A DNA stretch of 64,000 nucleotides from Pseudomonas alliivorans (lineage in GTDB: Bacteria > Pseudomonadota > Gammaproteobacteria > Pseudomonadales > Pseudomonadaceae): NCBI RefSeq assembly GCF_017826695.1, contig NZ_JAFFZW010000002.1, positions 434,001 to 498,000 on the forward strand, written 5' to 3'. Both the position numbers and the translations under genes were made by a program. Positions 8,628-16,969 of the stretch are shown piece after piece. Below the pieces are notes generated by a model. It ran no database searches, was not told where the DNA came from, and worked only from the letters and a program-made list of their open reading frames with translations. How positions within the stretch are numbered: the first letter of the stretch is position 1; the number at the start of each line of letters is the position of its first letter.

Positions 8628-9923
8628 TCAGAACCCCAACGGGTACTGAACCACCACATAGATCCGGTCAATGTCATCACCCGCCTGAGCGCTGTTGGCC
8701 CGGTGCGAGACCTGGGACAGCTGCACTGAAAGATCCTTGGCCGCACCGGACTGGACGACGTAGTGCAGGTCAACATCACGTTCCCAATGACGGCCGCCAT
8801 CACCTTGCTGAGGCTGGTAATCACCGCTGTCCGCGTCGAACGGGTTATAGGCGCCGCCTTTGGGTGCATGCGTACCGTCGATGTGGCTGCCGGACACATA
8901 ACGGGTCATGAAGCTCAGCCCCGGAATGCCGAACGCACCGAAATCCAGATCATAACGCGCTTGCCACGAGCGCTCGTTGGCGCCGTTGAAGTCGGCGTAC
9001 TTGATTGAGTTGGCCAGATAGATCGAGTCGCCACCGACGAAATCGAAAGGCGTATCGCCGTCGATCCGTTGCCAGCCGAGCATCACTGCATGGGCACCAG
9101 AAGTGTACTTGCCCGAAAGGCTGAACGCCGTGTTATCAATCTCTCCGGCCAGCGCCTGCCCGGTATCGCGGGTGTGGTAGACGTTGGCGTCGAGCAATAC
9201 GCCAGACTGTTTCCAGTGCAGATTGGCGTAATACTGATGCCAGGTTTCACTGAGGTCAGAGGCATACAGCGCGCCACCCAGCGGGCCGTCGCTGAACAGA
9301 TCAGCCCCGACAAAACTGATCCCTCCAGCATCGGTGCTGGCACCATAGCCCTGAAAATCGTCCCTGCCTGATGAGCTGTCCTGATTCTTGAACGCCGTGA
9401 AATGGCCGGCTACCAGGTTCACATTGTCGATCTCGCGACTGTTGAGGAGAAACCCGGTGGCGTATTCAGGCTGCAGACGTTTGTCCGACGTGTCGAACAC
9501 CGGCGTCTCTACCGTCATTTCGCCAAAGGCGAGGGTGGTTCGGGAGGCCTTGAGCTTGAACGCGCCACCCGCGCTGGAGTAGTCCCGCTCGCTACGGCCG
9601 TCACTGTCCACCGGCAGCAATCCCGTGCCCGAATGCCCCTTGCCGCCGTCCAGTTTCAGCCCGTAAAAAGCATGAGCATCCAGACCGACGCCCATCGCGC
9701 CGTCGGTGAAACCTGAGCTGAACGTACCAATGAACCCCTGAGCCCATTCCTGTTTGTAGTTCTTCCCGGAGGGAGAGGGTGAGCGGTAGTCGTTGCTCAG
9801 GAAGTAATGACGGGCGAGCAGGGAGGTGGTCGCATCGTCGAGAAAGCCGGTGGCGGAAGCGGATTCGGCTATCGCCAGGAAAAGCAGGCCGAGTGAGACG
9901 TGAGGGTGTTTGGAGAACTGCAT
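8628..9923 (-). CDS. OprD-family outer-membrane porin
   Basis: A 431-aa outer-membrane channel of the Pseudomonas OprD family, which takes up basic amino acids, peptides or aromatic acids. A signal peptide ends about residue 24 (ESASA). The family landmarks are present: LLARHYFLSNDYR, the EWAQGFIGTFSSGFT segment, and GVGLDAHAFYGLKLD. A terminal beta-strand ends in YPLGF with C-terminal Phe, the usual signal for barrel assembly. Length is typical (about 420 aa). It is convergent with the FAD oxidase, with 81 bases between the genes. Confidence 0.9.
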   Translation of the reverse strand: MQFSKHPHVSLGLLFLAIAESASATGFLDDATTSLLARHYFLSNDYRSPSPSGKNYKQEWAQGFIGTFSSGFTDGAMGVGLDAHAFYGLKLDGGKGHSGTGLLPVDSDGRSERDYSSAGGAFKLKASRTTLAFGEMTVETPVFDTSDKRLQPEYATGFLLNSREIDNVNLVAGHFTAFKNQDSSSGRDDFQGYGASTDAGGISFVGADLFSDGPLGGALYASDLSETWHQYYANLHWKQSGVLLDANVYHTRDTGQALAGEIDNTAFSLSGKYTSGAHAVMLGWQRIDGDTPFDFVGGDSIYLANSIKYADFNGANERSWQARYDLDFGAFGIPGLSFMTRYVSGSHIDGTHAPKGGAYNPFDADSGDYQPQQGDGGRHWERDVDLHYVVQSGAAKDLSVQLSQVSHRANSAQAGDDIDRIYVVVQYPLGF

Positions 9924-10018
9924 TTTCGGGGACCAGAATAGCGGGAATGCGTGGATGGTCCCCGAAAACGGTGATTGTGGATTGAGTAGATGTGCTGACC
10001 TCTAACCTTCAGGTGTAG

Positions 10019-10150
10019 CATCGTCTGGATCTTGATTTACTGGTCACGCTGGATGCGCTGTTATCCGAGCAAAACGTCACACGGGCGGCACGCTTGCTCA
10101 ATCTCGCCCAGCCAACCTTCAGCCTGCAACTGGGTCGGCTCATAACATAG
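10019..10150 (+). pseudogene. LysR-type regulator remnant (N-terminal HTH only)
   Basis: A 43-codon in-frame piece reads RLDLDLLVTLDALLSEQN, VTRAARLLNLAQP and then TFSLQLGRL. This is the start of the winged helix-turn-helix of a LysR regulator of the NodD/LinR type. It begins straight after an in-frame TAG, has no start codon, and ends at TAG (10148-10150) before the recognition helix is complete. The rest of the gene is absent, since the leftward LysE gene ends at 10206. It is a clear gene fragment, probably left by a deletion. Confidence 0.7.
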
Positions 10151-10205
10151 GGCGTCTTGTCTTCAGCCCAGTCCAGCTAGTCCAGGCCAAAGGCGCAGGT
10201 TTGTA

Positions 10206-10847
10206 TCAAGAAACTGGCCGGCGTACCGTCAAAATGGCAGCGCTGAAGCAGATGAAGGCTGAGCCTACAAGCCTGTTGATCCATAAAGAGAGTGCTGGGC
10301 GGGTCAGTACGCTTTTGGCACGAGCTGCAGCGGCGGCGTAAACGCTCAATGAGGCCAGCGACAAGCCCATAAAGATGCAGGTGAGTAGCAGGAATTGTGG
10401 GAGTAGCGCGGCGTCCTGGTTAATAAATTGTGGGAACAAGGCGGTGAAGAACGTCGTCGCCTTAGGATTGGTGACGGCGGTCAGGAAAGCCGACTTGTAG
10501 AGTTTCAAACGTGACGGTGTGATGGCTTTGCCATCCGGCTGCACTTCCTGTACGAGGATTGGATGCTTGTTGATCAATTGCTTAACGCCAAGATATAGAA
10601 GGTAACCGGCACCCAAGACTTTCACCGCATTGAACATCCATTCGGAGCTTGCGAGCAGGGCGCCCAAGCCAGACACCGCAGCGGCCGACAAGCAGAACAA
10701 TCCGCAAGCATTGCCCAATGATGACCATACGGCGTAACGCGGCCCAAATGCCAAACTGTTATTGATCGCCATAATTATCGCAGGGCCAGGGCTGGCGACG
10801 GCGACGGCTGCGAGGAGGGTAAAAGCCAAAACCGAGTGCGGATCCAT
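10206..10847 (-). CDS. LysE/RhtB-family amino-acid exporter
   Basis: A 213-aa inner-membrane protein with about six hydrophobic helices. The N-terminal motif ASPGPAIIMAINNSLAFG is the SPGP signature of LysE/RhtB exporters. The mid-region YLLYLGVKQL and FLTAVTNPKATTFF are also typical. Members export amino acids such as lysine, homoserine, threonine or branched-chain residues. It is the last of three leftward genes (AzlC, AzlD, LysE; 35 bases after AzlD), so it is probably co-transcribed with that branched-chain amino-acid pair. Confidence 0.88.
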   Translation of the reverse strand: MDPHSVLAFTLLAAVAVASPGPAIIMAINNSLAFGPRYAVWSSLGNACGLFCLSAAAVSGLGALLASSEWMFNAVKVLGAGYLLYLGVKQLINKHPILVQEVQPDGKAITPSRLKLYKSAFLTAVTNPKATTFFTALFPQFINQDAALLPQFLLLTCIFMGLSLASLSVYAAAAARAKSVLTRPALSLWINRLVGSAFICFSAAILTVRRPVS

Positions 10848-10882
10848 ATTTCATGTCCATAGGTGGTCGGGAAGAGGGCACA

Positions 10883-11203
10883 TTACAAGATGACCTGAAG
10901 CCGTCTGAATAAAGCCGCCATCAAAATCCCGGCTGCAATTGCCGGAAGAGATTTGCGCAGTGTTAGCATCACAATGGCGGTCGTTAGCAATGCGAGTCGC
11001 GCGCCGTTATCACCCGTGATCGCCATTGGTGTCAGCACCGCCACCAATACCGATCCAGACATGGCGCTGATAAACTGCTGCACCCTGTAGTTGATGGGCA
11101 CAAATGACATCACGAATACGCCACCCCATCGGGTCGCGAGCGTGACAATTGCCATGATCAGAATGATGGACAGCGTGCCGAACCCTGATATTTCAATGCT
11201 CAT
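10883..11203 (-). CDS. AzlD-family small membrane subunit
   Basis: A 106-aa hydrophobic protein with about four helices, the small partner of AzlC in branched-chain amino-acid export. Family landmarks include ATRWGGVFVMSFVP near the N-terminus and LRKSLPAIAAGI near the end. I placed the start at ATG 11203 (MSIEISGFG) rather than at an in-frame ATG further upstream, because the longer form would add a basic, non-membrane leader reading deep into azlC. It overlaps the end of the azlC-like gene by 11 bases. Confidence 0.8.
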   Translation of the reverse strand: MSIEISGFGTLSIILIMAIVTLATRWGGVFVMSFVPINYRVQQFISAMSGSVLVAVLTPMAITGDNGARLALLTTAIVMLTLRKSLPAIAAGILMAALFRRLQVIL

Positions 11204-11912
11204 TCTTTTTCTCCGTCCACACTGCGCCCAGCAAACCACCCGCCAATGCTCCGGTAACAACGTGACTGTTTTCAGGCAAATACAAATACGCCAACAAGGA
11301 CGCTACGGCTGCCACACTCCAGATGATCAACATGCGCAGGTTTTTTTGGCCGCCGAGCACCATCGCGAGAAGAAAACAGCCCATCACCATATCGAGGCCC
11401 AGACTCACGGGGTTCTGGATAACGCTTCCAAACTTCAGCCCCAACCAACTGCCAAGCGACCAAGCCGACCACAGCGCAAGACCGCCCCCAAACAGCAGTC
11501 CCATGCCTCGCTTGTCGCTGTTGAACGCCTGCATCGACATCGCCCAGTTGGCGTCGGAAACCACCATCATCACGCCGTAACGCTTGGCGCGTGGCAGTTC
11601 GCGTAACCAGGGGTACAGGGTTGCCCCCATCAACAGATGGCGGGCATTGATCGCGAATACCGTGATCACCAACGGCATTACCGGGACGTGCTGACCCCAA
11701 AGGTCAAGCACGGCAAATTGTGCTGCACCTGCGAATACCAGAATACTCATCAGAAGCGTTGACGCTTCGCTCAGCCCTGCCTGCGCAGCAGCAAGCCCGA
11801 ACGCAATCGCAAAGACCACCACGAACATGGAAATCGGCAAGAGCTGTTTGAAGCCGCTCCATACTTCGCTTTTATCCAACTCCACTGAGCTTGCATCGAC
11901 ACTTAACACCAT
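11193..11912 (-). CDS. AzlC-family branched-chain amino-acid permease
   Basis: A 239-aa polytopic membrane protein. The signature runs FAIAFGLAAAQAGLS, LVFAGAAQFAVLDLW and then FAINARHLLMGATL, as in AzlC and YgaZ exporters. It forms the export complex with the AzlD-like protein encoded directly downstream in an overlapping frame. First gene of the leftward azlC-azlD-lysE set; a LysR gene is divergent 122 bases away, with an inverted repeat in the shared region, which suggests local regulation by that LysR protein. Confidence 0.88.
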   Translation of the reverse strand: MVLSVDASSVELDKSEVWSGFKQLLPISMFVVVFAIAFGLAAAQAGLSEASTLLMSILVFAGAAQFAVLDLWGQHVPVMPLVITVFAINARHLLMGATLYPWLRELPRAKRYGVMMVVSDANWAMSMQAFNSDKRGMGLLFGGGLALWSAWSLGSWLGLKFGSVIQNPVSLGLDMVMGCFLLAMVLGGQKNLRMLIIWSVAAVASLLAYLYLPENSHVVTGALAGGLLGAVWTEKKNEH

Positions 11913-11983
11913 TCCACCTCACTGGCCCTGGCTGTAGCGTTACTGAGGCGACATTTTGAGGGTGCTTATCGATCCAAGAAAAG

Positions 11984-12019
11984 CGAATAAGTTTTATAAT
12001 AGCTATTCGAATTTCGAAT
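11984..12019. promoter_or_regulatory. Candidate LysR operator between azlC-like and lysR genes
   Basis: The shared promoter region holds CGAATA (11984-11989) and its inverse TATTCG (12004-12009) with a 14-base spacer. ATTCG-AATTT-CGAAT (12005-12019) is a second, overlapping inverted repeat that fits the T-N11-A form of LysR sites. It ends 15 bases before the LysR start codon, as expected for an autoregulated divergent LysR gene. Sequence-based suggestion only. Confidence 0.42.
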
Positions 12020-12034
12020 GGGCAGGATTTAGCG

Positions 12035-12916
12035 ATGCATTCCAAGGATTTGCAAATTGACTGGCTAAGAACTTTCCTGGCCGTGGTTGATACCGGTTCA
12101 ATGACGGCGGCAGCGCGACAGGTATCGCGCTCGCAGTCAGCGGTGAGCATGCAATTAAAGAAGCTAGAAGATAGTATCGGTCGCCCGTTGCTCAACCGCG
12201 AGCCTAGGCAACTGTCTCTGACGCCCGCTGGCTTCGATCTGCTGGGCCATGCGCGCAGGTTGCTGGCGTCTCACTCGACGCTGGTGCTTGCTATGCATGG
12301 TGGGGCTCTTTCAGGGCGAGTGTCTCTTGGCGTTCCTGACGACTATGCAGTGCCGTATCTGGTGCCAGTGCTCAGACACTTTGCTGCGCGCTTCGGTGAG
12401 GTCGAGGTCACTTTGGTATGTGAAGAGTCCACAGCGCTGCTCGCAAAGGTTGATCGGGGTGAGATCGATTTGGCGCTGGTAACCCGTGATGCGCCTTCAC
12501 GTGGTGAGTTGCTCTTCAAGGAGGCCTTGGTGTGGGGCGCCGCTGAACAGCACGAGATCTGGAAGCGCAGCCCGCTACCGATTGCAGTGCATGAATTAGG
12601 CGGGCGGTTGCGTACCGAGATACTGGCAGCGCTTGAGGCTCAGCAACGTGAGTATCGCGTTGTCTACAACAGTCCTAATGTCGGCGGCCAGATTGCTGCT
12701 GCTCAAAGCGGAATGGCCGTTGCTGTGCTTACGCGGTGCAGCCTTCCACCCACTCTAAAGGTGCTGGATGCGCGGCAAGGTTTACCCGAGCTTCCGGTAA
12801 TTGAAGTCGTGCTGATGCGGAGCCGGGACTCAAAGGGATCTCGTGCCGTAGATACGCTGTACGATGAGGTCGTGGGTTCCCTAAGAGATCCACTATGTGT
12901 TGAACGAGCTAAATGA
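12035..12916 (+). CDS. LysR-family transcriptional regulator
   Basis: A 293-aa regulator. The N-terminal winged helix-turn-helix spans about residues 6-65 (WLRTFLAVVDTGSMTAAA, then SQSAVSMQLKKLE). A periplasmic-binding-protein-like effector domain fills the rest. It is divergent from the AzlC-AzlD-LysE exporter genes, so it probably controls amino-acid export in response to a ligand. The ATG at 12035 gives a normal LysR N-terminus. Confidence 0.9.
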   Translation: MHSKDLQIDWLRTFLAVVDTGSMTAAARQVSRSQSAVSMQLKKLEDSIGRPLLNREPRQLSLTPAGFDLLGHARRLLASHSTLVLAMHGGALSGRVSLGVPDDYAVPYLVPVLRHFAARFGEVEVTLVCEESTALLAKVDRGEIDLALVTRDAPSRGELLFKEALVWGAAEQHEIWKRSPLPIAVHELGGRLRTEILAALEAQQREYRVVYNSPNVGGQIAAAQSGMAVAVLTRCSLPPTLKVLDARQGLPELPVIEVVLMRSRDSKGSRAVDTLYDEVVGSLRDPLCVERAK

Positions 12917-13145
12917 ATCGAGCTTTGAGCTGACAGACATGACGGGAGCGCCGGGCAAATGACTTCGCCAAGATAAAATAATTCGACTCTTCGGTCCTAT
13001 TTGCTGTACCTGGCAGGATATCTAAAAGACATGCACGTGATGGGCTTCGAATTGTACTCATAAATCAATGTACTGACTGTAGCTGTATCCAAAAAGGGTA
13101 AGAAACTAAAATTCAGTGACTCTCAACCCTATTGGACGACCCATC

Positions 13146-14027
13146 ATGCACAGCGTCAGTTTTAAGCAAGTTGATGTGTTCACGTTCGAACGATACAAAG
13201 GTAACCCTGTGGCAGTCGTTCTCGATGCGAAGGAGCTGTCGGACGCCGAGATGCAACAGATTGCCAATTGGACGAACCTTTCAGAAACCACTTTCGTATT
13301 ACCGAAAACTCAAGAGCAGGCCGATTATCGCGTTCGCATTTTCACGCCTGGATCAGAGCTCCCGTTCGCGGGCCATCCAACTATCGGCACCGCACACGCT
13401 CTCATAGAGGCCGGCGCCATCGCTCCCACCGACGGAGTCGTCGTTCAAGAGTGCGGTGCTGGGTTGGTGCGGCTTGATGTCACCATTGACGAGGCCGGAA
13501 AGCAGTTAATCTCGTTTGAGCTCCCCCATCCGAAATTCGAGCCATTTGATACTCAACGCATTGATGAATTGGAGGCCTGTTTGGGCACAACCCTATCGCG
13601 TGAGTATCCACCTGTTCTTGTTGACGTCGGTGCACGTTGGGTTGTCGTCCAGCTCGCCAGTGCTCAGCAGGTGATTGCGAATAAGCCTGATTTGCAGAGT
13701 ATGAAGGTAAGCAATCTACGCGATAGAGCAACTGGGGTAATTGTTTTCGGCAAGTACCCGGTTGACGGCACTGCAGATGTAGAAATACGCGCTTTTGCTC
13801 CAGCTTGCGGTGTGAGCGAAGATCCCGTTTGCGGCAGTGGAAACGGCGCCATGGCAGCTTTTATCCGACATACCGGGCAGGCCGAAGCATTTGGCAGTCA
13901 ATTTCGAGCCAGTCAGGGTCAAATTTTGGGCCGCGCGGGCTTCATCAATCTCGAAGTGAGCGATGAGGTCATCAAGGTAGGAGGCGAAGCCGTTACCTGT
14001 ATTGACGGGTTGATCAATCTTCGCTGA
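13146..14027 (+). CDS. PhzF-family isomerase/epimerase-like protein
   Basis: A 293-aa protein with the two-lobed PhzF fold. The motif NLSETTFV (Glu47 of this protein) is the catalytic Glu region, FAGHPTIGTAHAL follows, and the second lobe has the mirrored DPVCGSGNGAMAAF. PhzF of phenazine synthesis isomerises dihydro-hydroxyanthranilate, but most relatives are of unknown function and there is no other phenazine gene here. I chose ATG 13146 (MHSVSFKQVDVF), the family's usual N-terminus, over an in-frame ATG 30 bases upstream. Confidence 0.85.
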   Translation: MHSVSFKQVDVFTFERYKGNPVAVVLDAKELSDAEMQQIANWTNLSETTFVLPKTQEQADYRVRIFTPGSELPFAGHPTIGTAHALIEAGAIAPTDGVVVQECGAGLVRLDVTIDEAGKQLISFELPHPKFEPFDTQRIDELEACLGTTLSREYPPVLVDVGARWVVVQLASAQQVIANKPDLQSMKVSNLRDRATGVIVFGKYPVDGTADVEIRAFAPACGVSEDPVCGSGNGAMAAFIRHTGQAEAFGSQFRASQGQILGRAGFINLEVSDEVIKVGGEAVTCIDGLINLR

Positions 14028-14037
14028 TGAACGGTGT

Positions 14038-14058
14038 CCAGCTACCTCCGGTGGCTGG
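14038..14058. terminator. Hairpin between convergent phzF-like and EamA genes
   Basis: CCAGCTACC-TCC-GGTGGCTGG forms a nine-pair stem with one G-U pair, ten bases after the PhzF-like stop. There is no following T-run, so it is at best a weak or Rho-assisted terminator. Confidence 0.35.
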
Positions 14059-14122
14059 GCATGCCTAATCACCGTCACCGACTTTTGAAAGACGGGGGGG
14101 GAACACCCGTATCGGTGCGTCG

Positions 14123-15016
14123 TCAGAGTTTCTTTTGCTTGGTGGTCAATGAGACCCACGCGACACCGCTCAATGTCACTAACGCCGAAATACCGCTGAG
14201 CATTGTGATGTTCTCGCTGAGGATGAGAACGCCAAGTACCATGCTCAAGATGGGGACTGAAAGCTGAACGGCCCCGGCAGTAATAGTGGTCATTCGAACC
14301 CGTGCCCAATACCAGATCGCGTATCCAACGGCTGACGTTAAACCGCCAGCAATCACTGCATACCACGCCCCGGTAGTATCGACACGCAGATGATCATGTT
14401 GGTAAAGCACGAGCACAACAGCAAAGGGAATTGCCCCAAGAAAACTGCTCGCAGTCTTGACGAGTGGAGACTCGTTAGCCTTTCCGGCCACTGAGAAAGC
14501 GCCCCACGCGATTCCTGCAACCGCCATCAACGCGGCAGCATACGCAGGTGGTGCCGATGCGGATGGGGCGAGAAAAGCGATCATTCCGCCGAGAGCAACG
14601 AACAGCCCGAAGATGCTTGTGCGTTCCCCCCTCCGGAGCCCATAAGAAATCATAAGGACTTGTGCAGATGCAAAGAGTATCAATGCGCCTGCGCCGGTAC
14701 TGATGTCACGGTAGGCGAAGGAAAAGGCGGCGACATATGTGAAGAGAAAGACTGCGGCCCACCACTCCGCTTTGAGCTGTTTAATTTTTCCGCCCTGAGC
14801 CAGGAAAATTATCAGTAATGTCAGTGCGCCCGATATCACTCGGATGCCACTGAATGAAGCCGCATCGATGTCGGTCGTTTGAAAAGCTGCCCTGGTGAGC
14901 AATGAGTTGGCTGCGAACGCAATCATTGCAAGGCTCGTCATCAGAACGATAAAAGGCGCGACTGATGCGTTGCTAGCCGCTGTGTCAGTGCTCTGGCCTG
15001 AGCTCTTGAACGTCAT
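14123..15016 (-). CDS. EamA/DMT-family transporter
   Basis: A 297-aa membrane protein with about ten helices in two EamA repeats. The first repeat starts MTSLAMIAFAANSLLTRAAF and the second has AGIAWGAFSVAGKANESPLV and GYAIWYWARVRMTTITAGAVQLSVP. Members move amino acids, nucleosides or other metabolites, usually outward. It lies downstream of the leftward oxidoreductase operon with an 81-base gap, so it may be co-transcribed and export a product of that pathway; this link is inference. Confidence 0.87.
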   Translation of the reverse strand: MTFKSSGQSTDTAASNASVAPFIVLMTSLAMIAFAANSLLTRAAFQTTDIDAASFSGIRVISGALTLLIIFLAQGGKIKQLKAEWWAAVFLFTYVAAFSFAYRDISTGAGALILFASAQVLMISYGLRRGERTSIFGLFVALGGMIAFLAPSASAPPAYAAALMAVAGIAWGAFSVAGKANESPLVKTASSFLGAIPFAVVLVLYQHDHLRVDTTGAWYAVIAGGLTSAVGYAIWYWARVRMTTITAGAVQLSVPILSMVLGVLILSENITMLSGISALVTLSGVAWVSLTTKQKKL

Positions 15017-15097
15017 TCTGAATCTCCATCACCGATTTCAATGCAATCGCAAGTGCGACAATGTGCGCTAGGTGTTAGCGCACGAGAGCGATGACGC

Positions 15098-16147
15098 TTA
15101 GGGCAAACCATTCTGTGCCACACTTTCACCTGCGACAGTCAACACAATCCGGAATTTGGCTTCACCAGACTTCAGCTTCTGAAAGGCCTCATTGGCTTGT
15201 TCGAGTGGCATGACCTCGATTCTCGGACGTACATCCGTGAGCACGCTGAAATCCAAGGTGCGCTCATTTTCGTAGGGTGTGCCTGTGAGGGATCCGCACA
15301 CACTGCGTTCGCCGACGACTAACTGTCCAGACGACACGGGCAGGGGGGACTTGTGTGCTCCAAGCAGAATCAACCTTCCTTGAGGTACCAATCCGCCCAT
15401 CACCGCAGACACCGCGTCGGGATGACCGACGGTGCTGACGATGGCCTGAGCACCGCCCAAGCTGTTGAGCGTTGCTGCAGCATCTTTGTTATTGGTGTCG
15501 ATATAGAGATGCGCCCCCAATGCCAGCGCATCATCTGCAATGTCTTGACCTCGGCCCACGGCGATGACTCTAAACCCCATGCGGCGCGCATACTGGAGCG
15601 CCATGTGTCCGAGGCCTCCTATACCAAGAATGGCCACGGTGTCACCCGCGTTGGCACCACATTTTTTTAGGGCATTGAAGGTCGCTATACCTGCGCAGAG
15701 GAGCGGGGCTGCCTCCACGGCGTCGAGCTCGTCGGGGATCGACACCAGTCCGCTGCTGCGAGCGATCATCAGCTCGGCGTAGCCACCGTCACAGGTAGCA
15801 CCAACGAAATGTTGGTTAGGGCAAAGTTGAAAGTTGCCCTGACGGCATTGGGGGCACTCGTTACAGTGTCCGCCGAGTCGGCCCATCCCTACGCGTTGGC
15901 CAATCTTCCAGATGGACGAGGTGTGTGCGCCGAGCGCCTTTATACGGCCAACCACCTCATGACCTGGTACCCGCGGTGGTTGTAGTGCTGGATCTGCACC
16001 TTCGATGTCGCTTATGTCGGCACCACAGATGCCGCACGCTTCGACTTCAATCAATACCTCTCCGGTACATGGAGTAGGTATCGGGCGATCCACCATTTCG
16101 AGGACTCCAGGCCGGGTCACTTGCATTGCTTGGTAAGTATTTTTCAT
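15098..16147 (-). CDS. Zinc-dependent alcohol dehydrogenase (MDR family)
   Basis: A 349-aa dehydrogenase of the zinc ADH/CAD type. Catalytic-zinc ligands sit in EACGICGAD and GHEVVG. The structural-zinc cysteines are in CNECPQCRQGNFQLC. The NAD(P) fold shows AILGIGGLGHMALQYA. It oxidises alcohols or reduces aldehydes; the cinnamyl-alcohol-dehydrogenase-like subgroup is probable. It is the last gene of a seven-gene leftward set and lies 59 bases after the upstream SDR gene. Confidence 0.9.
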   Translation of the reverse strand: MKNTYQAMQVTRPGVLEMVDRPIPTPCTGEVLIEVEACGICGADISDIEGADPALQPPRVPGHEVVGRIKALGAHTSSIWKIGQRVGMGRLGGHCNECPQCRQGNFQLCPNQHFVGATCDGGYAELMIARSSGLVSIPDELDAVEAAPLLCAGIATFNALKKCGANAGDTVAILGIGGLGHMALQYARRMGFRVIAVGRGQDIADDALALGAHLYIDTNNKDAAATLNSLGGAQAIVSTVGHPDAVSAVMGGLVPQGRLILLGAHKSPLPVSSGQLVVGERSVCGSLTGTPYENERTLDFSVLTDVRPRIEVMPLEQANEAFQKLKSGEAKFRIVLTVAGESVAQNGLP

Positions 16148-16206
16148 GGTCTTGTGTCCTATGGTTAGGTCAGATTTGACGTGAGTGGGTTCAGCGCTTC
16201 ATCGAT

Positions 16207-16959
16207 TCAAAGCTGGGCGAAGCCCCCATCAACAACAATCTCCGCACCCAACATGTAGCGCGACTCATCATTGGCAAGAAACAGGACGGCTTGGGCAATC
16301 TCGTGTGGATCCCCTAAGCGGCGAGCAGGAATTCGAAGCGCCATTTGCCGCTTTGTCTCGGCCAATTGTTCAGGCGTGGCACCTTCCAATTCGAAGATTG
16401 GCGTGTCTACTGCACCAGGGCTTACGGCGTTGACGCGAATTTTTCGATCCATTAATTCGCATGACCACGAACGAGCAAATGAGCGTACGGCTGACTTGGT
16501 CGCGGCCAAGGCAGAGAAACCACCCATGCCGACCGCATTTAGCCAGGCGGAATTGAGTACAACGGAGGCGCCGTCACGCAGCACAGGTGTAATGGCTTGC
16601 ATGGAGAAGAACAGACCTTTGACGTTGACGGCCATAAGCTCGTCAAAGCGAGCCTCTTCGGTAGTGAGCAGGGGTGTGGAGAACGCCACGCCAGCATTGC
16701 CGAAGAAAATGTCCAAACCACCTTCACCAAACGTCTCGGCAACTTTTCGAGCCATGCGTTGCATATCATTGAGGCTGCGTACATCGGCCTGAATTGTTGT
16801 CACTGCGCCGCCCAGTTCTGCTCCAACCCGTTTAAGACGTTCTGCGTCTCGGCCAGTAATGACTACCCGGGCTCCTTCTTCGACAAACAGCTGTGCAGTC
16901 GCCAGACCAATGCCACTGGTTGCGCCAGTGATCAAAGCAGTTTTGCCTCGTAGTCTCAT
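16207..16959 (-). CDS. Short-chain dehydrogenase/reductase with altered active site
   Basis: A 250-aa SDR. The cofactor motif is TGATSGIG near residue 12, followed by GNAGVA and VVLNSAW. In the catalytic YxxxK position the protein reads SALAATKSAV: the Lys is kept but the Tyr position is Leu. C-terminal landmarks (RVNAVSPGAVDTPIF) are normal. I placed the start at ATG 16959 (MRLRGKTALITG), the normal SDR N-terminus; an upstream in-frame ATG would overlap the hydrolase-OsmC gene. The missing Tyr may mean loss of classical SDR chemistry or a specialised subgroup. Confidence 0.85.
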   Translation of the reverse strand: MRLRGKTALITGATSGIGLATAQLFVEEGARVVITGRDAERLKRVGAELGGAVTTIQADVRSLNDMQRMARKVAETFGEGGLDIFFGNAGVAFSTPLLTTEEARFDELMAVNVKGLFFSMQAITPVLRDGASVVLNSAWLNAVGMGGFSALAATKSAVRSFARSWSCELMDRKIRVNAVSPGAVDTPIFELEGATPEQLAETKRQMALRIPARRLGDPHEIAQAVLFLANDESRYMLGAEIVVDGGFAQL

Positions 16960-16969
16960 GTTCAGTTCC

